A stretch of 64,000 nt of DNA from Lepiota brunneoincarnata (lineage: Eukaryota > Basidiomycota > Agaricomycetes > Agaricales > Agaricaceae): NCBI GenBank assembly GCA_023014365.1, contig JAEBUN010000012.1, positions 496,001 to 560,000 of the forward strand, in the 5' to 3' direction. The position numbers were made by a program, and so were the translations under genes. The notes under the pieces were generated by a model. It did no database searches. It saw only the letters and a list, made by a program, of their open reading frames with translations, and had not been told where the DNA came from. Each line of letters opens with the position of its first letter. Position 1 is the stretch's first letter. This document shows positions 48,301-59,139 of the stretch, in pieces.

Positions 48301-48361
48301 TCGCTGCCCTCTCGCCGTCTGGAGACCCTGAGGCATGTCTCTTCACCGGAGTGATGACCAT
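45323..48361 (-). CDS. BUR1: BUR1/CDK9-type cyclin-dependent kinase
   Basis: Transcription-elongation CDK that phosphorylates the RNA polymerase II tail and Spt5 in the nucleus. ATG 48361 opens a 438-codon exon: a basic/RS-rich disordered N-terminus (many RDRD/RRD stretches, then poly-Pro with [18 protein letters not shown]) leading into [20 protein letters not shown]. Further exons give [113 protein letters not shown] and [34 protein letters not shown]. The PITALRE-equivalent is [10 protein letters not shown]. The last exon is Pro/Gly-rich (45323-45850), typical of fungal BUR1 C-termini. The activation-segment motif is DLG rather than DFG. CDK9/BUR1 is favoured over CDK12/CTK1 by the [13 protein letters not shown] and ILMHNEKEG text. 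Confidence 0.87.
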
Positions 48362-48838
48362 TGTGAGGACGGTCTATGATGGCAGAGGATGAGGAGTTTG
48401 GGCTGACATAAGCAGCAATTTCAGTTATGCCTGCGCAAGGTGCGCATACTCATTAAATCAGTTACCTTGCTGTGGCACCAGTGCCCTGAGAAATCTGGAG
48501 ACTGTGCACCGTGTGTCCGTTTCTGGGCTGAACCAAAAATCCGGCTTATAATGCAGGCTGAAAGTGAGTAGAGTTCCGAAAAGCTGTGTTGATGATCGTG
48601 GCACATACATTTAGCGGTCTCCGTGCCAGGAATGAGTTACCAATGACTTGTGGTCTGGCTATTGTCTTCACGTCGCAGCCGAGAGGTATATGGCCTGTCG
48701 TCCTCGCCGTTGGTGCTCAACCCTCAAATTGGGATTCGATCCCTACAACTTTGATCCCTAACACTTACAAATAGCCGATTTGAGATTACCACCGGCTGAT
48801 AGGATCACTACTGATAAATCACTCTTCCGCTTATACTT
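48362..48838. other. Divergent promoter region of BUR1 and the MTH1-type gene
   Basis: About 480 bases between divergent ATGs. Short frames only; no element recognised. Confidence 0.4.
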
Positions 48839-49703
48839 ATGTTGAACGATCAGATACCCCCAGGATTAAGTGGAAACTTAGAACACTATACAAGCGGGGG
48901 CGATGACGTGGAGTGGCTGCCCTTGCTTCCAATAAAATATTATACCAACTCGCACATTATACACGATGACAAGGTAAACTTTTCAATCCAAACGGATACT
49001 TATCCGACACAATCGTCTCCAGATCCTCCTTGGGTATAAGAAACGGGGGTTCGGCCAGGGAAAGTATGTGCCTCTTGCAAGCGACTTCGGCTAAACGATC
49101 GTTAATTAACCACAGTCCACCGTGGCTTACAGATACAACGGTTTCGGTATACATAATTTCCTTCTGCCGAATAGACTCCATCCCTAATAGGAATGAAATT
49201 GCAGGAGGAAAAGTAGAGCCACAAGAAACATCACTACAGGCAGCCCTTCGGGAGCTAGAGGTAGGATCAATTCCTTGGAAGATCTGTGGACACAAGTAAC
49301 CATCTTTTGCAGGAGGAAGCGGGTATCAAGGCTCCCCTTGAACACGCAGGCGTTCTTCTTTTCATCAACAAGGGAGCAGAGAAGGCCTTTCACATTGATA
49401 TCTACTTCGCAGAAGAATATGAAGGTCCGATAACGGAGTATGGTCTCTTTCTAACTTTACGGTACCCAAACTCATGGTATACAGAACAGATGAAATGAGG
49501 CCCGAATGGTTCTCTGTATCCACATCAGGAAAGCACAAAGACCTAGCCCCCATCCCACTCGACAAAATGTGGGACACCGATCGCTATTGGATACCCCTCC
49601 TTCGGGACAAGCGCCCCTTTGTAGGCCGCGCGGACTTTGAACAGGACGAAACAGGGGTCTTCAAACCGAGGAGATGGTGGTATGGTGTATTCGGTAATAG
49701 CTA
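48839..49703 (+). CDS. MTH1-type Nudix hydrolase (8-oxo-dGTPase)
   Basis: Sanitises oxidised purine nucleotides (8-oxo-dGTP, 2-OH-dATP in MTH1/NUDT1). ATG 48839 opens an exon (48839-48973) ending YYTNSHIIHDDK. Splicing to 49023 continues ILLGYKKRGFGQGK. A 14-nt exon at 49133-49146 supplies YNGFG, and the next exon (from 49205) gives GGKVEPQETSLQAALRELE, completed by EEAGIKAPLEHAGVLLFIN after another intron. This is a full Nudix box (G-x5-E-x7-R-E-U-x-E-E-x-G-U). Then HIDIYFAEEYEG, and after a short intron MRPEWFSVSTSGKHKDLAPI, PLDKMWDTDRYWIPLL and the C-terminal FKPRRWWYGVFGNS with TAA/TAG-type stop at 49701-49703. About 225 residues. The YNGFGGK and MRPEWF blocks match MTH1 substrate-pocket segments. 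Convergent with the DAO gene, stops 117 bases apart. Confidence 0.85.
49133..49146 (+). other. 14-nt microexon of the MTH1-type gene
   Basis: Sequence atacaacggtttcg flanked by a cttacag acceptor and a gtatac donor. It joins phase 2 to phase 1 and encodes Tyr-Asn-Gly-Phe plus the first base of Gly, restoring the family's conserved (W/Y)NGFGGK segment. Skipping it and using a nearby acceptor (49191) would also keep the frame but give Asn-Glu-Ile-Ala instead. Confidence 0.75.
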
Positions 49704-49819
49704 ATGGTCGACCGTGCCCGTGTACTATCGTCCATTATCGGATATCATCAACTAATATCTCTGCATGTTATTCGTGTAACGTGGGGAATGGCCTCCAGCA
49801 TAGGGAATAAAAAAATCCA

Positions 49820-51310
49820 TCACAAGTGGGGGGCAGTGGTTTTTCCAGAGACCAGGTCTTCTAACAATTCCAGGACCATTGAAGCTGACCCAAAGCAAGA
49901 TAAATAACCATATCCACCATGGCTACAAACATATTCAGCCCAAGACATCAAGGTCACAAAGGCACACCCTACCCGTAGTTATGCACGATCGGAATCTTCT
50001 TTCCATCAGTGGTTGCCATGATTTCACTTTCCAGCCTGATACCCCCCTTACGGCAAGGTCGAAGCCCACAGCCTTCCTCCAAAATCAGAGGGACAATATC
50101 CTCATACAGTGGCTTCCTGTTCTCCCTCACCCTGGGGGGCGCAACCTCCGGCGACATATCAAGCACTCGCTCTATAATGTCTTTCGTCGTTTCCGGCCTC
50201 GGAAGGGGGTACCTGTATCTACAGTATCCATCATCCTCGTTTCTGAACCCCCTAAGGCCGACTCACCAATCATCCACACCCATCGTCCCCCCGATAATTA
50301 CATCTCCACTCCTCCTGGGTATTACATAGGTCCAGATCCTATTCGGTCCCCCACTCATTGACATGCAGTAATTTATCCATGGTGCTCGGATAAGCACTAC
50401 TTGTCCTCTCATCGGATACACGTTCTTGTCTTCGACACCTCCCAGAAATCTCGCACCAAGGCCCACACACACCACGACACCGTCTGGACTCCTCGACCTG
50501 TGGGTCCTATCAAATGCCCCAGCCCCCCCTTCCAATACCTGGCTGATATGTTGCACTGAAGCACGGACAACGTCACCACCCTTCGCGAGGAATTTATGAT
50601 ACAGCCAATCGAGAAACTTTGGTACATCAGTGTTGACCGTGTCATAAGTCAGCCCGCTTTGCGCATCAGGATGAATTTCTTCGGGTTTCAGCTCCCGGAA
50701 CTGGAAATGACGGGTAACCGAATCAGAGAGCTTGGTGCTCAGTTCCCCCTCCCGGCAGCAGCAAGCCACACACGCACATTGGGCATTAACTCTAGAGCAT
50801 CCGGGGAACTCCTTTTGTGACGGTAATATTCTGTCTGCGGTAATCTCATAAACATTCCTTCAGTATCGGCGTCTGAATTTGAAAGTTTCCACATTGTGTC
50901 GAATGTCTCGAAGTCCAACCCTGCACAATCATTAACAAACGATGCAATAGAACAAAGCGATCTAGTTTGACGTACTCTGCTGTTTTGGGTCTGTCCCGGC
51001 AACTGTAACATGGTGTGCGCCCTATGCACCAGCCAAGGCTCAGTTATACAGCACATATCACGACGCTTACTCACCGCCCAACAACTAGAATAATACGCAT
51101 TCTTTGGATCCCCTGGCAGGTGTTCAGCAAGGATAGTAACATGATATCCCCCCCTTTCCTGTATCTTCAGTGCACTGGTAAGTCCAATAACTCCTAAGTG
51201 TTAAGCATCAATCGTTCACTTCCAATTAACCATGAGCGTGGTTGTGATACAAACACACCTGCACCAATAACCACGATTTCCTTGATCGCCCCGCTGCCAA
51301 TACTGGACAT
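49820..51310 (-). CDS. D-amino-acid oxidase, copy 1
   Basis: FAD flavoenzyme that oxidatively deaminates D-amino acids, releasing ammonia and hydrogen peroxide. Exon 1 from ATG 51310 gives MSSIGSGAIKEIVVIGAG, spliced to VIGLTSALKIQERGGYHVTI, which completes the dinucleotide-binding GxGxxG-type motif. Then LPGDPKNAYYSSCWA, GAHHVTVAGTD, FETFDTMWKLSNSDADTEGM, RELKPEEIHPDAQSGLTYDT, VVVCVGLGARFLGGVEDKNV, YPMRGQVVLIRAPW and TYVIPRRSGDVIIGGT (substrate-binding Arg of the family's IPR motif), IVPLILEEGCGLRPCRKGG and, after an intron, NYGHGGYGYLSCFGSAS. TGA at 49820-49822. The family's usual SSWG is SCFG here. The C-terminus (APHL) is not a standard peroxisomal tripeptide. Tandem partner of copy 2, same strand. 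Confidence 0.87.
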
Positions 51311-51514
51311 CGCTTCTCACGTAGATAGTCAATGTTAGCACGATGAGAGGCCCAAAGCTCAGCAAATCAGGATGTGGCGCGGCTTGTGCGATTGGCGGGT
51401 GCTAAATGAGTCACCTCGTGCTTGTCACCTGTCTCTTAGGCGTCCACAGCTTTGAATTGTGACTGGAGGAAATGGTATGAGTCTCTTCATAATAATACAT
51501 CTCTTGGAACAAAT

Positions 51515-52992
51515 TCAGAAGGTATGTCCATCAGCACTCAACTTCCCAGAACCCCCCATCAACATTTTCAAAACTGCAGACGCAGAACCCCAGGACGAAA
51601 TGTATCCGTGACCCGCATGCCTATTTCTCAGAGTGAGCCATTTGTAGCTGTTAGTCGTGGGATTCACATACCCGTAATTGAAGACCAGAGAAATAGTACG
51701 CCCATCTTTAACTTCTACCTGCGTTGCTTCTAATCGTGGCCCCCCCTTCCTGCTCGGCCGCAGCCCACACCCATCTTCTATTATCAACGGGAGCAAATCA
51801 TCCACGGTAGGCTCCCTTTCCATCCTCGCCGCTGGTGGTGCTAGTTCGGGGAGCAAGGCTAACCCCCGCTTCAGAATATCCATCCTAGTCTCTGATCTGG
51901 GCATTGGGTACCTAGTTCGTTGACTGTGTCATGGCTTTTCTGACAGAGGAAATTGGGGACTAACATACCAGTCACCAATTTCCTTAACACCACCAACGAT
52001 GATATCACCATTCCGCCTCGGAATAACATATGCCCAACCCTCCCCAGTCAACGCCCTTCCGACCCTTACCCAGGGAGCTCTTAACACAACTGTCTGCCCC
52101 CGCGTAGGAAAGAGATCCTGATCTTCTACTCCACCAAGTGCTCGGGCGCCCAAACCTGCACATATGACCAAGCCATCTATTGGAACTTTCCGTTCCAGTC
52201 GCACGCGCGTCCGGTAGTCGTGGTGGAAAACATATGGCCCACCTTCCAGGAGTTGATCGATATGTTGGACTGTGCCGCGCGAAACTTTGCCCCCTCTCGA
52301 GAGGAATCGGGCTTGGAGGTAGTGAAGATATAGTGGGGCGTCTATGGTGATTGTCTCGAATTCCACGCCTCGCACGGCGCCCATGGTCAGGTCATTTTTA
52401 GATAATTCACGCAGCTATTAAGCGCTTGAGCAACCAGGTGGAGCGTCAAATAAAACAACTCACACTGGGATAATAGTCCGGAATCTGATTGCTTTCATAT
52501 CCGCTCTGGTAGAGTTCCTGTTGTTTGATACGTAGGAAACATCCTTCTGCTAGTCCTTTACCAGGCTCCGATAGTTTCCACATGTACTCGAAGGTCTCCC
52601 TATTGATTTCTTGAAAAACGCTCGAGTCATGTCAAGACATGCAACGCATGCACTCACTTTGCAACCGGGTGTCGTGTCCCGCAACTTGAGGTACGTGATA
52701 GGCGCCCTGCAACGTATAACCTCAGATGAATATCAAACAGAGGTGGTGCCCGACTGACAGCCCATTGGCTCGTGTACTCTGAATTCCTCTCATCGCCGGG
52801 AAAGACATTGGCAATGACCGTAACATGATAGTCACCTTGTTCTTGAATTACGATCGCAGTTGTCAGTCCGATAACACCTAACAAGTGGTTGTATCTTGTG
52901 AGTCCCAAGTCAAGAAACCGCAGAGCATGCGCACCTGCACCCAACACAACAATCTCCTTCTTCTGTACACTCCGATACTGGATATCCGCCAT
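51515..52992 (-). CDS. D-amino-acid oxidase, copy 2
   Basis: Paralogue of the adjacent gene. Exon 1 (52992) MADIQYRSVQKKEIVVLGAG is spliced to VIGLTTAIVIQEQGDYHVTV at the same position as in copy 1. Then VFPGDERNSEYTSQWA, GAYHVPQVAGHDTRLQ, GVEFETITIDAPLYLHYLQA, LVICAGLGARALGGVEDQDL, FPTRGQTVVLRAPWVRVG, WAYVIPRRNGDIIVGGVKEI, LLPLIIEDGCGLRPSRKGGP and HAGHGYISSWGSASAVLKML. It ends at 51515 with SADGHTF, without a standard peroxisomal tripeptide. Shared intron positions and tandem orientation show local duplication. The two proteins are clearly diverged, so the event is not recent. About 200 bases separate this stop from the copy 1 start, so copy 1's promoter is very short. Confidence 0.87.
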
Positions 52993-53483
52993 GTAAAATG
53001 TGTTGTTATCAGCGAGGGACGCAGTGCACCTCGACTAGTTGAAGCATTTGAGCCCCAAACCCGACACAGGGGTAGTCACATGTGATGCACACGCTCCAGG
53101 CTGGCCAAGGCCGCGTCTGCTCCCGGAACCTGAATCACACCCAGATCTTTCGAATCCCAAGATGGAACGGAAATCACAAACTACCATTGAGCCCAAATTA
53201 TCCCTGATTATTTTGGTGCCCTTCCTGCTGGACCCTGCCGGAAATTGCCAAAGAATGAGCTTTGCTACCCCTCACCCCCACCCACGAAGCCATGGATTGA
53301 GCCACAGACAATCGACATGCGTGCCTCATGCTAAGCAGGTGACATTGATTATAATACGTTTACAATGCGCTCAAAGCCTCTTTGCTAGTGGTGTACACAT
53401 GTGTTAACTCGGGCGCAGGCCAAGCGACGTTGCAGCCCGTTCGGACGGCAAAAATGGCGGAGCTTTAGAGTGACAAAACATGC
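52993..53483. other. Intergenic upstream of DAO copy 2
   Basis: Promoter of DAO copy 2 and 3' flank of the first DUF6534 gene. Plus-strand frames at 53039-53407 and 53401-53661 have no motif; the second is antisense to the DUF6534 gene. Confidence 0.4.
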
Positions 53484-54851
53484 TCAAGCAGCCTCGTCTC
53501 TCTTATCCGAATCATTGTTTTCGCGACTTTCCCCATCCCGCGGCCTGGAGCTTGGTTGCGAAATAAAACAGCTGTCAAATGAAATGGGGAACGTATTAAG
53601 ATCCGCAGTACTCCCGATCCGATTTCGACCGTTGATGATCCGCAACACGGAATTCGAATAGACTTTGCCGATCATGAAGCCAGGGATGTTGTACGCCCGG
53701 CTATGGGGTGTTGCAAGGTAAAGAATAATACTCGCAGCCGCAGTCAGTGCTGGAGAAGAATCATCCTGACTCAACAGCTTGACTGGTAGTATTTTGGGAG
53801 GGACTCACCTGTTGCCGTCCCAGTCTCCACGGTGAGAGTGATGAGCTTTCTTATAAGAGGCGAAGGGCGTTCGAACTCTCTCCTGAATTTGATCAGCTAT
53901 TCGGCTCATTAGCAATCACAGGATAATCATTCGAGCATGGCTCGGGGACGTACGTAGTATGTCATGGCCACCGCGATCAGAACATCACAGATAACCATCG
54001 ACGGGATCCATATCTATACCGAATCCGTTACGGGCAATGAATTTCCGCAAATCCAATTTTCTAGCTCACAATTCCTGATGTAGATAGTGAAGCCGATGCC
54101 GTCTTGGACTGAAGCTCAGAGAACGTTTTGGCTTGATACGCCCTAACGCCTTCCCCGATGGAACCGCCAAGCTGCAGAAAAGAAACCTTGGCTGTGTCAG
54201 TAGCACTGTATATGAATTTGCCGCCACCTACAAACAGGATGACTGAGCTTAATTTTTTGTTCCTTGAAATCCTATAGATACGGTAAGCAAAGAACATCTC
54301 GGCCAACCATCCAACTTGAAAAGTAGAATCAGAAATAGGGAACTCGATTAAAAAAAAAAACAACACTCACTTATCCCGGACAGAACTGGTACGTTGAACC
54401 ACGCCAATCAATATAGTCTAGGGAAGCAACATCTCCAAAGTTGCGGACGAACACCCGGTGTAGATCATAGGTCGTAAGGATGGTCTGCAATGTTTCTAAC
54501 ACAAAGAGAACATGAACAAGGATTTTGTGAATCCTCAGATCCGAATCAACAAACGACATGTAATATGTGACTGAGGGTTCCTTTAAAATCGGAGTGCATT
54601 TATGAGACGTGAAAAACTCACAGGCTTGTGCGACCACTAGACCGTAGAGACCCCAGTTTAGAACAAGACCTATGAACTGTCCACAGTAGTTTCAGTGACT
54701 CGGCCCCAGATGGTGGTTTGGACATGAGATATACCAGGGCGTTCGTGCTACCATGTATCATCCCCGTCAATGATGACGAATTCGGAGTTGTTACTTGAGA
54801 AATCTACACACACCTATCAAAAGGGTCTACTGTGGGTGTCGATGCTCGCAT
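53484..54851 (-). CDS. DUF6534-type multi-pass membrane protein, copy 1
   Basis: Basidiomycete multi-helix membrane protein of unknown function (DUF6534 family). Exon 1 from ATG 54851 is MRASTPTVDPFDR. Later exons give IGLVLNWGLYGLVVAQAC, DLRIHKILVHVLFVLETLQT, ILTTYDLHRVFVRNFGDVAS, VGWLAEMFFAYRIYRISRNK, KLSSVILFVGG and a last exon ALTAAASIILYLATPHSR, YNIPGFMIGKVYSNSVLRII, ending in a hydrophilic tail with SFDSCFISQPSSRPRDGESR at 53484. The order of FALETLQTI-, FAYRIYRIS- and VYSNSLL-type blocks is characteristic. About seven introns. Paralogues at 60329 and 63044 on the same strand. Confidence 0.78.
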
Positions 54852-55349
54852 CGTAGCTGGCTGGGGAAGGGGAGTGGACAGCAGTCTCTTACGGGCTCAT
54901 GCCGAGCTTGGTAACCAGGTGCTACATATATTCTTCCGGCTCGGGCGACCCTGTTTTCTCAGAATGCGAGAAGCACGCATACGAGATTATTTATATATAA
55001 TACCTCTGGCCCTGTGTGAGAATGGCGTCAGTTAGGCATAGCGCCACTGCATTCCCCAAAGCGCGCGAAGGTTCATGCCACCAGGCGACGAGTAGCGTTA
55101 ATGAACCCCTGAAGGATTTCGAAACATTCTGAATTTAGGTTCCGAGCGTACAGGGACCATGAAGCCTGAGACCAGCAGGGCGGAGAACTGCATCCAGTCT
55201 TTCAGCCGTCAGTGCGACAGCCATTGCGTCACAAGGTACCTGCCAAGAGGTCAGCGTAGATCAGTCCGACCGGTTCGTTATCGCTTACGTCTAGTGTGTA
55301 AAAAGTACATATCTCGTTTGACGCTTGGCACAGTACCCGCGCACAAGGT
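54852..55349. other. Upstream flank of DUF6534 copy 1, partly duplicated
   Basis: The stretch around 55220-55255 (gcgtcacaaggtacctgcca) matches the flank of copy 2 near 61930-61960, so the promoter region was copied with the gene. Otherwise nothing recognised. Confidence 0.45.
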
Positions 55350-56405
55350 GTACAATACGGTTGCCGATACAGACACGGTCTACATTTCGTCAAAAACCTT
55401 AATATTTGTATAATGCCATAAGGTGTGACCGGGGTCCTGGAACTCCGTGACTGACAAAAGTGACCAAGCCTGTCTTTTGCAACCGGCGGGCCCCGGAGTT
55501 CCGGAGGTGAAAAGATAAGCAGGGGGAGACCCGGCTACAATGGCGGCCCTTATGACCTGAGCCATCGCTCTGTACTGAGTGTATCCGCAGGGATGCTGTC
55601 AGTGAAAGGGAGAGTGCGAGTGTGGCAGCATATGTCTGTCACCTCAGGCATGGACCTGATAGATAGAAAAGTAGAACTAAGTGAACCAATGAGTCACTGG
55701 AAAAATGCGAAATTCTAGCAGTAAAGATCAGCGTAAAACGAATGGGAAGCATTAATAACAGGTCAAGATACATTGAAACAGGGAAAGTGAAGAGGAGAGG
55801 GCCCGAGGAGACAGCTAAAAATCATGATATGTCTTGTGAATCGTTCCGGGCCTCCGCCAAACACACCCAGCCCACACCTCCAGAGACACCAGGGATCGCG
55901 AGAGATTGGAGAACTATCGAGCAAGTTTCACTGATTGATTTGGGTGAGTCTCTCGGTATTCATGCTCTATTATTCCGGAGCCAACAAGCCGTGGTCTAGT
56001 AACACAACCCGGGACTGATCATGTTTCCCGTCTGTCCGAACTGTCTCACACAGTGCCACTGAAGGGATGGTTTATGGGGTGTTAAAGAACTCTGGGATGT
56101 GAGCGCAACAGCATTTGTCTGTTGCTTATATTCCAACCCAGTAGAATAGCCAGTGGTATGGTAGAGTTGCGTAGCGATGGCCAGTTTGCTGAGGAACCGC
56201 CCTGCGCGTGGACTTGATGTGATATGGGGCAATGAGCAGATACAAGACAAACATGTCCCAAAAATTGGGGCACCGATATAAGGTAAAAATGAGACTGGGG
56301 GAGAGGATCAGTGAGAGATAGAGAAGGAATCAGAGAGAAGACGGAAGAGATGTCAAGAGCAAGTTAAAGTTGTAGATTAGCTGTTGTTCCTACTGAGTAC
56401 ATGGG
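55350..56405. repeat. Intergenic repeat R1, first copy
   Basis: Starts gatacagacacggtctacat (55366) and runs through aactccgtgactgacaaa (55440), ggggagacccggctacaatg (55523), gagaacatcaaaaatcatga-like text (55815), cgcgtggacttgatgtgat (56204) to ttgttcctactgagtacat (56383). The same landmarks in the same order occur at 58270-59115. No convincing conserved reading frame. Confidence 0.75.
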
Positions 56406-57649
56406 GCTTTTGTGCTCTGGGAACAATGGACGATATGTATGTCCCAAAATTTCTAAGAATCTGGAAGAGTGGAGAGAGGGGGAAGAAAGATGAAGAAGAT
56501 AATGTTACATAAATTAACAGAGTTTTTTAACTACCATGTATCTTATGTTGTTCTGCGGTGTATTGGAGAGGTGGAAGGGGGGGGTGTCGGGCCAGGCTTG
56601 TGGAGGGTGGACAGCGGCTGCTCGCACAGCACTCGTCATCCCCTCTTCCACTAATCCAGACGAGATCGTGGAGACAACCACAGCACCCATGTGTTTCCAG
56701 CCCGTTCACCACTTAAACACATTAAACGCGACCCACCAGTACATGTGGACACCTCATGCAAACAACAGATCGCGTAGGCAACTTTCTTTTTCCTTTCTCT
56801 CGTGTCTCCCCCCTTCCTTGGTAAAACCATATGTTACCAGTTTCTATATAAAATTCCGTAGGTACTTTTTTTCTTTTCTCCTCGCGTTTCAAACTGCTCT
56901 TTCTCCATCCAAAAACATCCCCTCGTAGTATGAAAACTTGCCAGAAAAATGTGTTACGAGGTAGAGAAATACACCCTTTCTCATTTATGAGTTATCTAAG
57001 TTTTCGACCCTCTCCCTCTCGCTCTCTCCCTTTGCCTCCCTCTCACTCTCCTGGATCGAAGCCTCGCGACTGACGGACCCAACTGCACTCGCTTTCTAAC
57101 CCTACTTACCACATGGATTCAAGGGTGCCGGATATGGAGTTAAAGACGTTGGTGAGTGTCAAGAAAGTTTGGGATGGTAAAAGGAGCGGTCGGACAAGGA
57201 ATAGTGGGAGATAGTTTTTGGAAGCCTGTTGAAAGGCAGCCGAGGCGCAGTCCCCAGACCACCCTCCATTATTTTCCTGGGGGGTGCGAGCCTCAGGTGC
57301 AAACTTGGTCGTGCTTAGATAGGGGAAACTGTCGTGCACCCCGACTTGAAGACGGCTTTCGATGTGAGACACCCTATGGGCCGAAAACTCCCGAGGTATT
57401 GTGCTCAAGCCCCCCGGTAGCACAATGCCTTCCTAACATATTTTCTATATTTCCAGGACCCTGCTTACTCTTGTCTGTCTGTATCTATATAGTTTATCAT
57501 CAGATTTCACAATTTCCTGTCATTCTTTATACATGCATCGGTTGCAAAACTTTTGCTTTTCTGTCAAATTTCTCAAGCACGCTACTCCTGTCACTCCTCC
57601 CTCCATGTGAACGTGCATATACCTTCCCTGAAATGCTAGATTACATGAA
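56406..57649. other. 1.2-kb segment present only in the first copy of the intergenic repeat
   Basis: In the second copy the sequences on either side (gagtacat and acatgaaactg) are nearly adjacent (59106-59130), so this block is an insertion in copy 1 or a deletion in copy 2. It contains a CT-rich tract (about 57005-57055) and overlapping frames (57156-57671 plus, 57106-57423 minus) without motifs. I see no terminal inverted repeats. A shared tacat at both edges is too short to call a target-site duplication. Confidence 0.6.
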
Positions 57650-58060
57650 ACTGTATGTTTATATTGTGTAGGGTGGTTTTGAGGTCAAGCGAGCCGTCCG
57701 AGCTGATGGAAGTAGCGATATTGGGAGGACTAGAAACATGTCCCTAATGGCAGTGATAATACTCAGGCTGCTCAAGAGTTAGGTGCCAGAGTAGATGGCA
57801 CAGCAGCTATAGTACGCGACGCAGGGTTAATCATCGTTAATCTAATTGGCTATTGGTGGACGCCACGCAGTGGCGGCAGGCCGAGATAAATCCCATATCC
57901 TCGCTTTCTTTACTATTATCTCGCCGGTGTGACGGTGTACGACATAGGGTCCGTGTGAACTAGGACCAGATCAGTACTTCTTTCGTAAAAGTTAGACCGT
58001 GTCTGTATCGGCAACCGTAGTACAAGATTAATTACGCCGACATAATAGTTCAAATAATAC
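57650..58060. repeat. Intergenic repeat R2, first copy
   Basis: From gtgtagggtggttttgaggt through cgagctgatggaagtagcga, gttaggtgccagagtagatg and acgacatagggtccgtgtga to ttcgtaaaagttagaccgtg. All have counterparts at 59148-59500. Confidence 0.75.
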
Positions 58061-58254
58061 TCCTGCCATTCATTCATCATCATGTGTCGTTACATCTCAA
58101 AGGGTGTATTCAATCTGAGTGCCCGCACATTGCACCCGAGCGAGTGCACCATATAGTAGACATACTTCCGTCTCAATTGCTTAGATATTCTAGCGGAGGA
58201 TGGGTACTACAGCAAGGTAGCTACGTGTAAGGTATCCAATGAGCAGAGGACATA

Positions 58255-59115
58255 ATTCACGCGGTACCGTTGTCGATACAGACACGGTCTACATTTCGTC
58301 AAAAGCGTATAATGCCATCATCTGTGACCGGGATCCTCGAACTCCGTGACTGACAAACGTGACCAAGCCTGCCTTTTGCGACCGGCGGCCCCAGAATTCC
58401 GGAGGCTAAAAGATAAGCTGGGGGAGACCCGGCTACAATGGCGGCTTGCGTCCCCTTTATGACCTGGGTCATTGGAAAAAAAGCGAAATTTTAGCGGCAC
58501 GAGCGAATAAGAAGCGTCAATAAGAAAGTAATGAGAGGGCCCGGGGAGACAGCCAAAAATCATGACATTTGTGAACCCCCCCCCCGGGCCTCTGCTAAAC
58601 ACATATAGCTCGCACCTCCAGAGACACCGAGGATCATAGGACATTGGAGAACTATCAAAAGAGTTTCAAATATTGATTCGGATGAGTCTCTCAAGATTAT
58701 TCTGTGGCCAACAAGCCGTAGTCTAATGCAACCCGAGGCTGGTCATGTCCCCCCCCCCCGCCTGTCCCGACCATCCCGCACAGTGTCACCAAAGAGATGG
58801 TTGGTGGGTTGTTAAGGAACTCGGGGATGTCTGTCACTTAGATTCCAACCCAGTAGAATGGGCAGCAGCGTGGTAGAATTGTTTAGTAATGATGGGTTTG
58901 CCGAGAAACCGCCCTGCGCGTGGACTTGATGTGATATGGGACAGTGAGCGGATCCAAAGCAAACATGCCCCAAGTGTTGGGGCACCGGTGTAAGGCGAAA
59001 ACGAGACTGGGGGAGAGGAACAGTGGGCGATAGAGAAAGGATTAGGAGAGGAGAGGGAAAATATGCCACGAGTAATTAAAGTTTGTAGATTGACTGTTGT
59101 TCCTACTGAGTACAT
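58255..59115. repeat. Intergenic repeat R1, second copy
   Basis: Counterpart of 55350-56405 (gatacagacacggtctacat at 58275, cgcgtggacttgatgtgat at 58917, ttgttcctactgagtacata at 59098). It is shorter by internal deletions and has expanded C-runs at about 58576-58585 and 58749-58759 absent from the first copy. Confidence 0.75.
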
Positions 59116-59139
59116 AGGCCCACATGAAACTGCGCCTTT

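Noticed and set aside
48700..48760. A tRNA gene, from the ggattcgatccc motif in the BUR1/MTH1 promoter
   Set aside because: No cloverleaf or A box can be built around the motif. Other T-loop-like motifs in the window also failed.
49064..49204. Reading Asn-Glu-Ile-Ala before GGKVEP in the MTH1-type protein as the main product
   Set aside because: It keeps the frame, but the microexon at 49133-49146 restores the conserved YNGF exactly, so the NEIA form is at most a splice variant.
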